DNA from: Bacteroidota bacterium
GTDB taxonomy: Bacteria; Bacteroidota; Bacteroidia; Bacteroidales; VadinHA17
NCBI GenBank assembly: GCA_029547705.1
Contig: JAKPOU010000040.1
Location: forward strand, 1-54,234
Reading direction: 5' to 3'
Length of the DNA stretch: 54,234 bases
The position numbers were made by a program, and so were the translations under genes. Below, piece after piece: positions 53,571-54,234 of the stretch. Under the pieces are notes generated by a model. It saw nothing but the letters and a program-made list of their open reading frames with translations. It was not told where the DNA came from and made no database searches. Position 1 is the first letter of the stretch, and each line of letters opens with the position of its first letter.

Positions 53571-54234
53571 TTTTCAATCCACGCACCCGCACGGGGTGCG
53601 ACTGAAAAGATTCCAACATTTGTCAAGACAACTAATGTTTCAATCCACGCACCCGCACGGGGTGCGACGATGCAGGCAAGGGGCTGAGGATTGATCAACA
53701 GGTTTCAATCCACGCACCCGCACGGGGTGCGACAAGGACTGGCGTTATTGCTTGACAAATCCAAAAAGAGTTTCAATCCACGCACCCGCACGGGGTGCGA
53801 CTGTCACCAACCAAGATAGCATCACGTATTATTGCCAGTTTCAATCCACGCACCCGCACGGGGTGCGACAATTACTATCAATCTGACAATTATTTCCTAT
53901 TTTAGTTTCAATCCACGCACCCGCACGGGGTGCGACAATTTTGCTTTCAAGTCCTGCAAATCGGTAATTCGGTTTCAATCCACGCACCCGCACGGGGTGC
54001 GACTCTATCCCTGGAACAATTAAGCATTGTGTTGTGATGTTTCAATCCACGCACCCGCACGGGGTGCGACCGTGATGGATGATAATGATTTACCTTTTTA
54101 GTTATGTTTCAATCCACGCACCCGCACGGGGTGCGACCAATCCTTTTGAGATTCCCTGACCGCTCAACAAGAGTTTCAATCCACGCACCCGCACGGGGTG
54201 CGACCTGGAGGTCATTGCAGTCAGGGGTAAGGCT
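53571..54234 (-). CRISPR. Type I-C-like CRISPR array, ten repeats, incomplete at right
   Basis: Ten 32-bp repeats start at 53571, 53637, 53702, 53770, 53838, 53905, 53972, 54039, 54106 and 54173; on the plus strand they open GTTTCAATCCACGC and end GGGGTGCGAC, with an internal hairpin GCACCCGC/GGGGTGC. Spacers are 33-36 bp and all different; a tenth is cut off by the window edge. The repeat is the type I-C class, normally transcribed as the complement (starting GTCGCACCCC, ending GGATTGAAAC), so the array is probably transcribed leftward with its leader and cas genes beyond the right edge. The leftmost repeat has T in place of the first G, as expected for the terminal, oldest repeat. No cas gene is in the window. 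Confidence 0.97.

Noticed and set aside
53832..54023. Open frame across the CRISPR array
   Set aside because: It translates repeat units (the familiar Q-S-T-H-P-H-G-V-R pattern); such frames are artefacts of type I-C repeats.

Overview
The window looks like a chromosomal piece of a member of the Bacteroidota, most likely Bacteroidales-like. The evidence is a type IX secretion C-terminal sorting domain (end of the 45307-46911 gene), several TAnnTTTG promoter -7 boxes, weak ribosome binding sites, and Bacteroidota-style gene architectures (NagB fused to a PIG-L deacetylase, DUF4922 next to SpoIID, two-gene carboxyspermidine pathway). No 16S rRNA or ribosomal protein is present, so the taxonomy is an inference.

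Layout. 1-500: a foreign-looking edge with a phage-type GroES-like co-chaperonin running off the left end, a small TTG-start ORF, and the C-terminal tail of a third gene. 519-3082: spermidine synthesis by the carboxyspermidine route. 3282-6227: two tandem TrkH potassium channels. 6544-39108: about 32 kb almost entirely given to peptidoglycan turnover and salvage. 39563-43236: a methionine/homoserine operon (metY-metX-hom) behind a Met-rich leader peptide and a terminator-like hairpin. 43408-46911: a DUF362 protein and a T9SS-exported alpha/beta hydrolase. 47253-47522: two tRNA-Leu genes. 47818-50302: aspartokinase and diaminopimelate decarboxylase. 50543-53220: SGNH lipoprotein, glycerophosphodiesterase, aspartylglucosaminidase. 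53571-54234: a type I-C-like CRISPR array with ten repeats in view, running off the right end.

How the peptidoglycan genes fit together (inference from families). Outside the inner membrane: an N-acetylmuramoyl-L-alanine amidase, a NagZ-type glucosaminidase fused to a serine beta-lactamase-fold domain (as if Bacillus YbbD and YbbE were joined), the exo-muramidase NamZ (YbbC, DUF1343), an NlpC/P60 endopeptidase lipoprotein, a dipeptide epimerase with an export signal and a GH9-CE4 fusion. Uptake: AmpG-like permease, an SSS symporter and an alanine symporter. Cytoplasm: a MurQ/GCKR-like double-SIS protein, AmgK-like kinase plus MurU-like uridylyltransferase (reuse as UDP-MurNAc), NagB-PIG-L, and a FAD/Fe-S D-lactate-dehydrogenase-like protein that could oxidise the D-lactate released from MurNAc 6-phosphate. 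The genes lie in three runs: minus 15699-10264, minus 34105-17194, and plus 6544-10083, with namZ and the NagZ fusion as single plus-strand genes.

A second theme is a set of short tandem repeats in the spacers. In three neighbouring cases (26895-26951, 28281-28401, 29470-29589) the first unit is the 3' end of the upstream gene including its stop codon, so the spacers seem to have grown by duplication across stop codons.
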